Positions 16,763 to 25,798 of a stretch of 64,000 bases of DNA are shown piece after piece. The DNA is taken from the NCBI RefSeq assembly GCF_044454545.1, contig NZ_JBITDV010000016.1:62001-126000 (forward strand). The letters run 5' to 3'. Below the pieces are notes generated by a model, which was not told the DNA's origin, made no database searches, and worked only from the letters and a program-made list of their open reading frames with translations. The stretch's first letter is position 1, and each line of letters opens with the position of its first letter. The position numbers were made by a program, and so were the translations under genes. The DNA comes from Cryptosporangium sp044454545 (GTDB lineage: Bacteria > Actinomycetota > Actinomycetes > Mycobacteriales > Cryptosporangiaceae).

Positions 16763-18178
16763 TCAGCCCTTGACCGTGATCTCGGAGATCGCGACCTGGT
16801 ACTTGCCGCGGTCGTTGGTGCCGGTGTCGGTGAGCCAGACGACGAGGAACGGCGTGCTGACCGGCTTGTCGAGCTTCACCGTGGTGCTGCCGGCCGACGA
16901 CGACTGGGACGGCGAGATCACGCGGTAGGGGCCGATGTCCTTCGGCTGTGAACTGGGCTGCGTCGTGCCGGCCCGGAGCTCGAACGTCGCGCCGGCGTGA
17001 TCGAACCCGATCGTGACGCTGGAGACGTTCTTGTTGCCGCCCAGGTCGAGGACGAGGCCCATCCCCGGTTTGAAGTTGCCGAGCTTCGCGCTCTTGTACT
17101 GGTCGGTCTCCCAGGACGTGCTCGCGCTGCCGTCGATCGCCTTGTCGATGTCTTTCGCCTCGGCGAAGTCTCCGTCGGGCGGGTCGAGCAGTGTGGCGCG
17201 GACGATCTTCACCGGACCGCCGGTCGCCTGGGCCGGCGCGGACACGCTGGGTTTCGACGACGGACCTGCGCCGTCGGTACCGCCGCCGAACTTCGGCAGG
17301 CCGAACGCCGCGACCGCGACGACGACGCCGATCACGACCAGCACGCCGACGACGAGCACGCCGACGCGCGTCCACTGCGGGCCGCCGGTGGCCGGCTCGG
17401 GAGCCAGCACCGCCAGCGCGCTCAGCGCGGGATCGGCGACGTCGTACCGGCGCAACTCGCTGGCCAGGTCGGCGGCGGTGGGCGGCGGGACCGCCGGATC
17501 GAGCAGGTCCATCGTCAGCGCGTCGAGGTAACCGGGGATACCGGCCCGGATCTGGCGCGGAGAGCACATCCGGCCGTCGACGCGCGTCGCGTCGGGCAGG
17601 CCGGTGCGGTGCGGCGGGAGGACGTCTGGCCACTGACCGGTCAGGCCCGCGTAGAGCAGGCCGCCGAGGGCACGGATGTCGGACGGCTGCTGCCCGGGCC
17701 CGCCGAGGTGCAGATCGACGAGCGTCACCTCGTCGTCGTTACCGATGAGGACGGTCGACGGGGTGAGGTTGCCGTGGGCGTGGCCGGTGGCGTGGATGCC
17801 GGCGAGCGCGTCGGCCGTGTTGCGGACGAGCGCGGCCGCGCGGGCCGGATGCAACGGGCCGGACCCCAGCGTGTCGAAGAGCGTCTGGCCGTTGACCCAC
17901 TCGCGGACGACGTAGGCACGCGGGCCTTCGTCGACGGCGTCGTAGACCCCGATGACCGACGGGTGGACGATGCGCCCGGCGGCGACCGCCTCGGCGATCA
18001 TCTGTTCGGCTGCTTCTCCGCCCGGCACCCGCAGTTCAATGGAGACTGTGCGGTTGAGCAGATTGTCGGTACCCCGCCAGAGTGCGTGCCCGGAGGCCGC
18101 ATCGGCGTACAGGGCCTCTTCAAGCCGGTACCGACCCGCCAGCACCTCGCCCTGAGAGGGCGCGCCGACCTGTGTCAC
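16763..18178 (-). CDS. Membrane pseudokinase with extracytoplasmic discoidin-like domain (MviN-associated)
   Basis: The kinase-like domain starts VLAGRYRLEEALYADAASGHALWRG. The catalytic residues are gone: the ATP lysine position reads VSIELRV, the HRD loop reads HAHGNLTPST and DFG reads VDLHLGG. A single membrane helix (VGVLVVGVLVVIGVVVAVAAF) is followed by an outer domain with AIDGSASTSWETD and VLDLGGNKNVSSV, like F5/8-type C domains. In Mycobacterium tuberculosis the same pseudokinase is fused to MurJ (Rv3910) and recruits FhaA after PknB phosphorylation; here it is a separate gene. GTG 18178 (after GGGAGGG) is preferred; an upstream ATG at 18253 would add 25 residues. Confidence 0.85.
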   Translation of the reverse strand: MTQVGAPSQGEVLAGRYRLEEALYADAASGHALWRGTDNLLNRTVSIELRVPGGEAAEQMIAEAVAAGRIVHPSVIGVYDAVDEGPRAYVVREWVNGQTLFDTLGSGPLHPARAAALVRNTADALAGIHATGHAHGNLTPSTVLIGNDDEVTLVDLHLGGPGQQPSDIRALGGLLYAGLTGQWPDVLPPHRTGLPDATRVDGRMCSPRQIRAGIPGYLDALTMDLLDPAVPPPTAADLASELRRYDVADPALSALAVLAPEPATGGPQWTRVGVLVVGVLVVIGVVVAVAAFGLPKFGGGTDGAGPSSKPSVSAPAQATGGPVKIVRATLLDPPDGDFAEAKDIDKAIDGSASTSWETDQYKSAKLGNFKPGMGLVLDLGGNKNVSSVTIGFDHAGATFELRAGTTQPSSQPKDIGPYRVISPSQSSSAGSTTVKLDKPVSTPFLVVWLTDTGTNDRGKYQVAISEITVKG

Positions 18179-18402
18179 AACCCGCCCTCCCGCAGTAACG
18201 ACCGCTCCGCCCCTCAGGGTAGGCCGTGGGGCGGCTACTGGGGACAGGTCCATCCTGCCTGTTCCGGCGCGTCGGACGCCACTGGATGAACAGCCTTCAT
18301 AGGTAGGTAGTGGTCTCGGCGTTCACGGTAGCGCTGCGGCGCACGCCCGCTCGCTGTTCCACAACCGTGTGTCGCAGCAGTTCACGCCGGTTGGGACCGG
18401 CG

Positions 18403-18436
18403 GGGGCGGCCCGGTGCTCGCGCACCGGACCGCCCC
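18403..18436 (-). terminator. Hairpin after the NlpC/P60 gene
   Basis: 15-bp stem (18403-18417 with 18422-18436) with one mismatch and a TCGC loop, 21 bp downstream of the NlpC/P60 stop. There is no T-run; it is a probable transcription end or RNA-stabilising hairpin. Confidence 0.6.
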
Positions 18437-18456
18437 GCGGTTGTCCGATAGATCTC

Positions 18457-19221
18457 TTAGACGAGACGACGGACGACGTACGTGTTGCTCCAGATCTTGC
18501 GCTTCGCCACCGGCTGTCCGGTGGTCGACGCGTCCCACATGTAGTTGCCGCCGGCGTAGATGGCGGCGTGGGAGTAGTAGCTACCGCTACCGAACAGCAT
18601 CAGGTCGCCGGGCTTCTTCGCCGACTTGCTGACCGCGGTGCCGTACTTCGTCTGCTGGGTCGCGCTGTGCGGCAGGCTCTTGCCGAACTGCTTGTAGACG
18701 TACTGGGTCAGACCCGAGCAGTCGAAGTTGTTCGGGCCGGCCGCGCCGAACGCGTACATCTTGCCGGCCTGGCGCGCCGCGGCCTTGACCACGGCGTTGC
18801 CGTTGGACACGCCCTTGATGTAGTGGTTCGGCGAGAGCGTCTTGTGCGCGCTGGTCACGGCCAGCACCACACGCCAGTTCGAGCTTCCGCCAACGGTGAC
18901 GGACCACTCGATCTGACCGGACTTGCGCGCCGTCTTGGTGCTGACGGTCTTCCAGCCGGAGCTGGACTGGTACTGCAGAGAGAACTTCTTGAACGACGCG
19001 GGATTGCCGCTCACCGTGCCGATCGCGTGCAGCGTCGTACGCGATCCGGTGGAGACCGAGGTGGCGCCGGAGAGCCGCGCGCTGGCCGAGTCCGCCGCCG
19101 CTGCCGGTGAGGCAGCGACGCCGATCAGGCCAACACCGAGTGATCCTGCGAGGACGCCGGCCAGAGCGGTGGTGCGAATGCTCGCGCGCCGGGAGAGGGC
19201 GCGGTGCTTCGGGCCGGACAT
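18457..19221 (-). CDS. Secreted NlpC/P60-family peptidoglycan endopeptidase
   Basis: 254 residues from ATG 19221. The signal peptide contains RRASIRTTALAGVLAGSLGVG and ends near SPAAAADSA. A beta-rich middle domain (about 45-135) precedes the catalytic C-terminal domain: NNFDCSGLTQYVYK contains the nucleophile Cys, and GSGSYYSHAAIYAGG the His. Members cut D-Glu-mDAP linkages in peptidoglycan stems. A c-di-AMP riboswitch lies in its long leader. The ribosome site is weak, so a start slightly upstream (for instance GTG at SYADKTTGG) remains possible. Confidence 0.88.
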   Translation of the reverse strand: MSGPKHRALSRRASIRTTALAGVLAGSLGVGLIGVAASPAAAADSASARLSGATSVSTGSRTTLHAIGTVSGNPASFKKFSLQYQSSSGWKTVSTKTARKSGQIEWSVTVGGSSNWRVVLAVTSAHKTLSPNHYIKGVSNGNAVVKAAARQAGKMYAFGAAGPNNFDCSGLTQYVYKQFGKSLPHSATQQTKYGTAVSKSAKKPGDLMLFGSGSYYSHAAIYAGGNYMWDASTTGQPVAKRKIWSNTYVVRRLV

Positions 19222-19355
19222 TGCGCGGTGTCGAGCACCGCCGGTGGTTTTGTCCGCGTACGACACAGACTGGCCTATTTCACCAGAACGCTCGTACCGT
19301 TTCGCGGGCAGGGCACACCGAGGGGAATGCACCGTATGCAAGGAGATTCCTTCCT

Positions 19356-19551
19356 GCACGCCTGCGAGGTGAGCTGTCGGGTTCGGGCGGGAAGGTTGAT
19401 TGCCCGGCCGCGCACTGCGCGGCTTCACCCCAAGGGATCGCGCCAGGGATTTGGTTCCCGGCGACCCCAACTACGTGGGTCCCCCGTCCCTGTCCATTTG
19501 GTTGGCTACTCGAAGGGACACCGCGGACGTCGTGGACAGGGCTCGGCGTGC
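19356..19551 (-). promoter_or_regulatory. ydaO-yuaA (cyclic di-AMP) riboswitch
   Basis: Read on the minus strand the leader contains the ydaO landmarks in order: GCACGCCGAG at the 5' end, ACGGGGGACCCA, CTTGGGGTGAA, then CGCCCGAACCCGACAGCT and CGCAGGCGTGC. The ends pair perfectly as P1 (GCACGCC 19551-19545 with GGCGTGC 19362-19356). ydaO senses c-di-AMP and in actinobacteria usually turns off cell-wall hydrolase genes. It is 134 bases upstream of the NlpC/P60 start. Confidence 0.88.
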
Positions 19552-19928
19552 GAATCCTGCGGTGTGCGCGGCGTGGCTGCCGCGACAAGTTGCCGCGAAG
19601 AACTGAACCTGCGCCTTGTGGGAGTTGCCAGTCCTTTGCGACGTGCATCACAGTCGATCTGAGAAGTTAGTACGACTTCACGGCGATTTCACGCACCACC
19701 AATGTGGTTCTCGGCGCGTCGCGCGCCGGTGACACAGCGCTGTGCAACCCGATGCGGGTTGGAAAACTGAACCGGACGAACGACCGGGAACCTCACGCGG
19801 CGTAGTGGTCGTCGGTAACCGGAGCCGACGGTACGCCCAGCGTGGCGTTCCTCACGGTCATACCGCGACGGTTGTGGATAACCCTGTGTGTTTTGGCCGA
19901 CGCCGTGTCGACGGTTACGTTCCGGTCG

Positions 19929-21770
19929 TCAGCGGCCGGGTAGGCGTCGTTTCACGGTGTCGGCGAGCTCGACGACTTCGGCGACCCGGAGTCGGAGCGC
20001 CACCACCGCGTAGACGCCTACCAGGACAACTCCGGCGACGACCAGCGAGACGAACGAGCCGGTCTTGCCGATCCCCAGCCCGGCCTGGATGCCGTACGCG
20101 ACGCCCCAGCTGATCAGTCCGGCAATCGCGGCGGCGACCCCGAGGCGGGTCAGCGTCCGGGTCACGGCCATCGTTTCCAGGCCGCCGATGCGGCGCTTGA
20201 GGTAGCGTCCGGAGACGAACACGGCGACCAGGTACGACACCGTATTGCCACACTGCAGCCCGACGACGATGTACTCGGGCGGCAGCAGGAACAGCACGCC
20301 CACGTCGAACGCGAGCTTCGCGACGACCACCGGGATGTTCAGGAGGGCCGGGGTCTTCGTGTCGCGCAGCGCGTAGAACGCGAAGATCTGCATCTGGCTG
20401 ATCGCGAACGGCACCAGCCCGATCGCGGCCGCCATCGTCGCGTAGCCGGTCGAGATGGCCTGGTCCTGGCTGAAGTTGCCCCAGCGGAACGCGGTCACCG
20501 CCAGCGGGATACCCAGGACGATGTACGCCGCGGTGGCCGGCATCAGAACGACCGACGGGAGCCGCGCACCGAGTGAGAGGTTTCGCCTCAGCTCGGGGAA
20601 GTCGCGATCGGCCGCGGCCGCGCTCATCCGGGGCAACAGGGCAGTGAGGATGCTCACCGCGACGATCCCGTGAACCATCATGAACAACAGGAACGCGTTG
20701 TTGTGGATGAGTGGCCCGGGACCGCCGTTGGTGCCGGCGTAGTTCGCGATCTTGATCACCGGCAGGACGCCGATCTGGCTGACGCCCACGTAGACGAACA
20801 TCCAGACGCCGAGCCGACCGGCCTCGCCGAGCCCGGAGCCGCGCAGATCGAAGCGCCATTTCCAGCGGAAGCCCACCTTGCGCAGGGCGGGCCAGAGCGC
20901 GAACGACTGCAGCACGATGCCGAGCGTGGTGCCGATCCCCAGCACCGCGACCTGGGCGCCGCTGATCGTCTGCGGGCTGAGCGACGCCGGGCCGGGCAGC
21001 AGGAGGAACACGACCGCGGTGACGATCACCGTGACGTTGTTCAGGATCGGCGCCCAGGCCGGTGCGGCGAACTGGTTCCGGGTGTTCAGGACGGCGCCCA
21101 GCAGAGCGGACAGGCCGTAGAAGAAGATCTCCGGGAGAAGAAGGTAGGTCAGCGTCGTCGTGAGGCGGCGACTGGCGTCCGTCGACTCGGAACTCGCGAA
21201 GAACGCGGCGAGCAGCGGGGCCCCGACGAGCGCGAGCAGCGTGGCCGCGCCGAGCAGGACGGTGGCCGCGGTGAGCAGCTTGTGGGTGAACGCCTCGCCG
21301 CCGTCGGCGTCGCGCTTCTTGGCCGCGACCAGCAGCGGCACGACGACGCTGGTGAGGATGCCGCCGAGCAGGAACTCGTACAGCATGTTCGGGATCGTGT
21401 TCGAGACCTGGTACGCGTCACCGACCAGGCCGCCGCCGATGGCCGCGCCGATCGCCGCGGTGCGGAGGAAGCCGGTCGCACGCGAGATCAGGCTGAACAT
21501 CGCCATGACGCCGCTGGAGCGGGCCACGCTGCGGGCAGCCGTCTCCTCGGGCGGGGTCTCCCCGGTGTCGGTCGGCGTCGGGCCGCCGGGCACGGCCACC
21601 GAGGGATCGGCCACCGAGAGGTCAGGGATCGTCGGGTCCCCGATCCTCGGCAGGACCACGGTGGGCTCGTCCAACGGCGAGTTCGCCGGCAGGACGACCG
21701 TGGAGTCCGGGTCGTACGGGTTCGAGCGCGGCCGACGCAGATCGAAGTCGCGCGGCTCTGGACCCGTCAC
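19929..21770 (-). CDS. murJ: Lipid II flippase MurJ (MviN)
   Basis: 613 residues. After an N-terminal cytoplasmic extension of about 110 residues (Pro/Thr-rich, with repeated TVVLP), the MOP-superfamily core begins at MAMFSLISRATGFLRTAAIGAAIG and has about 14 membrane segments. MurJ moves lipid II across the membrane for peptidoglycan synthesis. The protein stops after the last membrane segment, so unlike the mycobacterial protein it carries no pseudokinase domain. Start GTG 21770 overlaps the NUDIX stop (GTGA). Confidence 0.93.
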   Translation of the reverse strand: MTGPEPRDFDLRRPRSNPYDPDSTVVLPANSPLDEPTVVLPRIGDPTIPDLSVADPSVAVPGGPTPTDTGETPPEETAARSVARSSGVMAMFSLISRATGFLRTAAIGAAIGGGLVGDAYQVSNTIPNMLYEFLLGGILTSVVVPLLVAAKKRDADGGEAFTHKLLTAATVLLGAATLLALVGAPLLAAFFASSESTDASRRLTTTLTYLLLPEIFFYGLSALLGAVLNTRNQFAAPAWAPILNNVTVIVTAVVFLLLPGPASLSPQTISGAQVAVLGIGTTLGIVLQSFALWPALRKVGFRWKWRFDLRGSGLGEAGRLGVWMFVYVGVSQIGVLPVIKIANYAGTNGGPGPLIHNNAFLLFMMVHGIVAVSILTALLPRMSAAAADRDFPELRRNLSLGARLPSVVLMPATAAYIVLGIPLAVTAFRWGNFSQDQAISTGYATMAAAIGLVPFAISQMQIFAFYALRDTKTPALLNIPVVVAKLAFDVGVLFLLPPEYIVVGLQCGNTVSYLVAVFVSGRYLKRRIGGLETMAVTRTLTRLGVAAAIAGLISWGVAYGIQAGLGIGKTGSFVSLVVAGVVLVGVYAVVALRLRVAEVVELADTVKRRLPGR

Positions 21771-22246
21771 GCCGGGCGCTCGAGCAGGTCGGGCACCCGG
21801 GCGATGAGCTTGCGCTCGTCCGGGTAAGCCAGCCTGCCAGGGATCTCGCTGAGCGGGACCCACGCCACCTCGGTCACCTCCACGTCGGCGTCGGAGAGAA
21901 CTCCGGCCACCGCATCCAGGAGGAAATGATGCACGGTCTTGTGGATGCGGCGACCCTCGAACACGAACCAGTAGTCGACCGTACCGAGCGTCGCCAGCAC
22001 GTCTCCGATGATGCCGGTCTCTTCCGCGACCTCGCGGGCGGCGGTCTGCTCCAGCGTCTCGCCGGCTTCCACGTGACCCTTCGGCAGGGACCACAGCAAA
22101 CGGCCCCGGCGGTCGAGTTTCCCGATCAGAGCACCCTCGAGGTGGTCGGCGTCACCCTGGACGACGAGACCGCCTGCGGAGACCTCCTCGACCCGTCGCA
22201 GCCGCCCGGTACCCCCGGGCCGACGCGGGGAGCTTCGGCGGGCCAT
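21767..22246 (-). CDS. NUDIX hydrolase upstream of murJ
   Basis: 159 residues from ATG 22246. The NUDIX box GHVEAGETLEQTAAREVAEETGI is complete, preceded by LWSLPKG and followed by a YWF...HKTVHHFLL segment typical of the MutT-like proteins found beside murJ in actinobacteria. It cleaves nucleoside-diphosphate-linked substrates; the actual one is unknown. It is first in the operon with murJ and divergent from pcnA. Confidence 0.88.
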   Translation of the reverse strand: MARRSSPRRPGGTGRLRRVEEVSAGGLVVQGDADHLEGALIGKLDRRGRLLWSLPKGHVEAGETLEQTAAREVAEETGIIGDVLATLGTVDYWFVFEGRRIHKTVHHFLLDAVAGVLSDADVEVTEVAWVPLSEIPGRLAYPDERKLIARVPDLLERPA

Positions 22247-22365
22247 GAATCTGACGATAGCGCCCGGGTGCGGTAAACGCTGTGAGGCCATCCAGGGGCG
22301 GTCGGTAGCGCCCTGTGTGATATGCGTGCGCCAGCTTCGGCCACCACTCGATAGGGTTCACGTCC

Positions 22366-23895
22366 GTGGCCGATGCGCGGAACCCCGAGCAGCCGGCCAC
22401 TCAACCCGTCGCCTCCGATACTGGTCTTACTGTGTCACCTACTGCATCTCCCGCACTGACCACCGCGCAGCGCAGCGCCGTCGCCGAACTACTGCGGGTC
22501 TCCCCCGTCGCCGACGACCTCGGTCGTCGGTTCCAGGCCGCCGGGCACGAGCTCTACCTCGTCGGGGGGTCGGTCCGCGACGCCCTGCTCGGGCGCCTGG
22601 GCGACGACCTCGACTTCTGCACCGACGCCCGGCCGGACGCCGTGCTCGACCTGCTGAAAGGCTGGGCGGAATCGACCTGGACGACCGGGATCGAGTTCGG
22701 CACGGTAGGCGCCTCGCGGCGCGGCCTGCGTCTCGAGATCACCACCTACCGCGCCGAGGCGTACGACCGGCAGAGCCGTAACCCGGTCGTCCGGTACGGC
22801 GAATCGCTCGCCGAAGACCTCGTGCGCCGTGACTTCACGGTCAACGCGATGGCGGTCGGGCTGCCCGGCCACCGATTCGTCGACCTGCACGGCGGCCTGG
22901 ACGATCTGGCCTCGAAGGCGCTCCGCACGCCGGGAGCGCCGGAGGACTCGTTCGCCGACGATCCGCTCCGGATGTTGCGGGCCGCGCGGTTCGCGTCGCA
23001 GCTGCGGTTCGAGGTGGCGCCCGAGGTGATCGCGGCGATGACCGCGATGGCCGACCAGATCACCCGGATCACCGCCGAGCGGATCCGCGACGAGCTCACG
23101 AAGCTCATCACCGGTGCCGACCCGGTCGCCGGGCTCCGGCTGCTCGTCGACACCGGGCTCGCCGCCCACGTGCTGCCCGAGCTGCCGAACATGCGGATGG
23201 AGATCGACGAGCACGCCCAGCACAAGGACGTCTACGAGCACACGCTGACGGTCCTCGAGCAGGCGATCGACCTCGAGCCGGCCGGGCCGGATTTCGTGCT
23301 GCGGATGGCCGCGCTCCTGCACGACATCGGCAAACCCGCGACCCGGGAGATCCAGGACGGCGGCGGGGTCAGCTTCCACCACCACGAGGTGGTCGGGGCG
23401 AAGATGACCCGGCGCCGGATGAAGGCGCTGCGCTACCCCAAGGACGTCACCGAGCAGGTCGCCACACTGGTCTTCCTGCACCTGCGGTTCCACGGCTACG
23501 GCCGGGGGGAGTGGACCGATTCGGCCGTGCGCCGGTACGTCACCGACGCCGGCGACCTGCTCCCCCGGCTGCACCGGCTGGTGCGCTCGGACTGCACCAC
23601 CAGGAACAAGCGCCGGGCGGCCGCACTGGCTCGCTCCTACGACACGCTCGAGGAGCGGATCACCCGCCTGCAGGCCGAGGAAGACCTGGCGCGGATCCGG
23701 CCCGACCTCGACGGCAACGCGATCATGGAGCTGCTCGGCGTCCCGCCCGGCCCGATCGTCGGCCGGGCGTGGAAGCACCTCAAGGAGGTCCGCCTCGACC
23801 GCGGGGTGCTCCCGCGCGACGAGGCCGAGGCCGAGCTCTTCCGCTGGGCCGCGGAGAACGGCGTCCCTAGGTCGGGGGAGCCGGGAGCGGAGTAG
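22366..23895 (+). CDS. pcnA: CCA tRNA nucleotidyltransferase
   Basis: 509 residues from GTG 22366. The nucleotidyltransferase head has LVGGSVRDALLG and the catalytic DDLDF (Asp81, Asp83), then RRDFTVNAM, and the R-x-x-RFA...LRFEV linker region. A C-terminal HD domain carries LLHDIGKP. It adds or repairs the 3'-CCA of tRNAs. A disordered ~45-residue N-terminus is common in actinobacterial members. It overlaps by 29 bp the 3' end of the convergent MFS gene. Confidence 0.95.
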   Translation: MADARNPEQPATQPVASDTGLTVSPTASPALTTAQRSAVAELLRVSPVADDLGRRFQAAGHELYLVGGSVRDALLGRLGDDLDFCTDARPDAVLDLLKGWAESTWTTGIEFGTVGASRRGLRLEITTYRAEAYDRQSRNPVVRYGESLAEDLVRRDFTVNAMAVGLPGHRFVDLHGGLDDLASKALRTPGAPEDSFADDPLRMLRAARFASQLRFEVAPEVIAAMTAMADQITRITAERIRDELTKLITGADPVAGLRLLVDTGLAAHVLPELPNMRMEIDEHAQHKDVYEHTLTVLEQAIDLEPAGPDFVLRMAALLHDIGKPATREIQDGGGVSFHHHEVVGAKMTRRRMKALRYPKDVTEQVATLVFLHLRFHGYGRGEWTDSAVRRYVTDAGDLLPRLHRLVRSDCTTRNKRRAAALARSYDTLEERITRLQAEEDLARIRPDLDGNAIMELLGVPPGPIVGRAWKHLKEVRLDRGVLPRDEAEAELFRWAAENGVPRSGEPGAE

Positions 23896-25234
23896 CCGTC
23901 CGGGTGCTCGGGGCGGTCGGGCGGGGCGTCATCGCACTCACGCTCGACCACCCCAGCCGGCTGGTCCACCAGGCCACCCAGGCCGCCAGCACCAGGTGAC
24001 CGGCGCCCAGCCCGAGGAACACCGGCCACGAGCGGCCCGAGTCCGGTAGCCCGAACGCGGCGATCAGCAGCCCGCTGACCACACACACGTTGAACAACAT
24101 GTCGTAGAGCGCGAACACCCGCCCGCGGAAGACGTCGTCGACCTCCGACTGCACCGCCGCGTCGACGATGATCTTGATGCCCTGGCTCGCCCACCCGGCG
24201 GCGAGCGCCACGGCGACGACGACCGCCGTCCGCGGCGCGGCCACGATCACCGGCCAGGCGCCCGCGAGAACGACCAGCAGCGCGGTCATCCACGTCCGTC
24301 GCGAAATCCGGCGGACGACGCCCGGCGTGACGAGTGCGGCCAGGAACGCACCGAGCCCGGTCGCGAGCACCACCTGGCCGAGTCCGGTGTCACCGCCCGG
24401 AAACAGCCGGCTCCCTTCCAGCGTGTTCCGGTAGAGCAGCAGCAGGGCCATCGTCGTGATGCCGAACCCGACCCGGCCCAGGCCGACCGTCAGCAACGCG
24501 AACGCGGCCGCCCGCCGGTCGGACAGGTGCCGGACGCCGGCGATCATGCCGCGTACCACCGATCCGACGGTCTCCAGCCGGGCGGTCGGGTCGTCGCGAT
24601 CGGGACCCAGCGCGGCGACCGGGAAGCGGACCGCGAACCCGGCCGAGGCGAGGTAGGCCCCGACCGCGCAGAGCAGGATCACGCCGTACCCGAAGTCACC
24701 GGCGTCCAGCAGACTGCGCAGCCCGACCGCCACGCCGACGCCGATCGTCAGCACGACCGTGCCCGCGGTAGGCGAGAGCGCGTTCGCCGTCACGAGTTCG
24801 CGATCGCCGGCGACGTGCGGCAGACCGGCCGAGAGGCCGCCCAGGATGAACCGGTTGACCGCGACCGCGATCAGAGCGAGCAGCAGGAACGGCCAGGTGC
24901 GCCCGCCGGTGGCGAGCACGACGGCGACACCGACGAGCACGACGGCCCGGGTGACGTTGGCCCAGAGCAGGACGTTCCGGCGCGGATAGCGGTCGAGCAG
25001 GATGCCGGTGAACGGGCCGAGCAGAGAGTAAGGAAGCAGCAGGATCGCGAAGCCCAGCGCCACGGCGACCGGTTCGGTCTGCCGATCGGGGTTGAACAGC
25101 ACCGACCCGGCGAGCGCGGCCTGGAAGACGCCGTCGCCGAACTGCCCGGTGAGCCGGACGCCGAACAGGCGGCGGAAATCCGGCCGGCGTAGCAATCCGC
25201 CCAACTCGCGCCACGCGCCAGGTGGTGCATTCAC
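23867..25234 (-). CDS. MFS transporter
   Basis: 455 residues with about 12 hydrophobic segments. LLDRYPRRNVLLWANV is the loop 2-3 motif of the major facilitator superfamily (D-R-x-x-RR). Start is ATG 25234 before NAPPGAWRELGGLLRRPDFRRLF. The pattern resembles drug-efflux type permeases (DHA/MFS_3); the substrate cannot be deduced. The Pro/Thr-rich C-terminal tail overlaps pcnA on the other strand. Confidence 0.85.
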   Translation of the reverse strand: MNAPPGAWRELGGLLRRPDFRRLFGVRLTGQFGDGVFQAALAGSVLFNPDRQTEPVAVALGFAILLLPYSLLGPFTGILLDRYPRRNVLLWANVTRAVVLVGVAVVLATGGRTWPFLLLALIAVAVNRFILGGLSAGLPHVAGDRELVTANALSPTAGTVVLTIGVGVAVGLRSLLDAGDFGYGVILLCAVGAYLASAGFAVRFPVAALGPDRDDPTARLETVGSVVRGMIAGVRHLSDRRAAAFALLTVGLGRVGFGITTMALLLLYRNTLEGSRLFPGGDTGLGQVVLATGLGAFLAALVTPGVVRRISRRTWMTALLVVLAGAWPVIVAAPRTAVVVAVALAAGWASQGIKIIVDAAVQSEVDDVFRGRVFALYDMLFNVCVVSGLLIAAFGLPDSGRSWPVFLGLGAGHLVLAAWVAWWTSRLGWSSVSAMTPRPTAPSTRTATPLPAPPT

Positions 25235-25295
25235 GCGCCAAGGGTACGGGCGAGTGAGTGGCCGTAAAGTAAGAGCACTGCATCAGGGAGGCTTA

Positions 25296-25790
25296 GTGGC
25301 CGGTGTGTCACCCATCGCCCCGACCCGCACCACTGCCGGTGCCGCGGTCCTCGTCACCCACTCCGATCGATTGCTGATGATTCGCCAGGAGCGCCGGAAC
25401 GGCGTCCGCTGGGAAGTACCCGGCGGCGGCCAGGAGGCCGGGGAAACGCTCGAAGCGGCGGCGATCCGCGAGGCTCGTGAAGAGGCCGGTCTCGACGTCA
25501 CGGTCGATCGGCTGGTCTGTACCTATGCGTCCTACCGGCTCGACACCGGGACCGTGGTGCTGGGGGCCTTTTATCTAGGGATCGCGGCGGACCCGGGCTT
25601 CGAGCCGGTGCCACAGCTCGACGAAGGCATCGTGGAGGTGCGCTGGCTCGACCCGACGTCGCTGGACGAGGGCGAGCTCGGCCCGCTCACGCAGCGGGTG
25701 CTGGACCGGTGGTGGCCGGCCCGGGACGAGCCGGCGGCGCCGTTCCACGTGGAACTATGGCGGAACCGCACCGGCTATCTCCCGCTCTGA
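25296..25790 (+). CDS. NUDIX hydrolase
   Basis: 164 residues from GTG 25296, five bases after GGGAGG. The NUDIX box GGGQEAGETLEAAAIREAREEAGL is complete. The substrate is unknown. It forms a two-gene unit with the acetyltransferase 8 bp downstream; its last codons contain a palindrome close to parS. Confidence 0.85.
   Translation: MAGVSPIAPTRTTAGAAVLVTHSDRLLMIRQERRNGVRWEVPGGGQEAGETLEAAAIREAREEAGLDVTVDRLVCTYASYRLDTGTVVLGAFYLGIAADPGFEPVPQLDEGIVEVRWLDPTSLDEGELGPLTQRVLDRWWPARDEPAAPFHVELWRNRTGYLPL
25742..25755. promoter_or_regulatory. Palindrome resembling parS (two symmetric mismatches)
   Basis: GTTCCACGTGGAAC is a perfect 14-bp palindrome differing from parS at two symmetric positions, one of which is also seen in parS site 1. 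It could be a weak ParB site or a coincidence inside the NUDIX gene. Confidence 0.3.
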
Positions 25791-25798
25791 GGGCGGCG

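Noticed and set aside
19873..19881. Single TTATCCACA (DnaA box) on the minus strand upstream of the NlpC/P60 leader
   Set aside because: A single 9-bp match without a cluster; no evidence for function.
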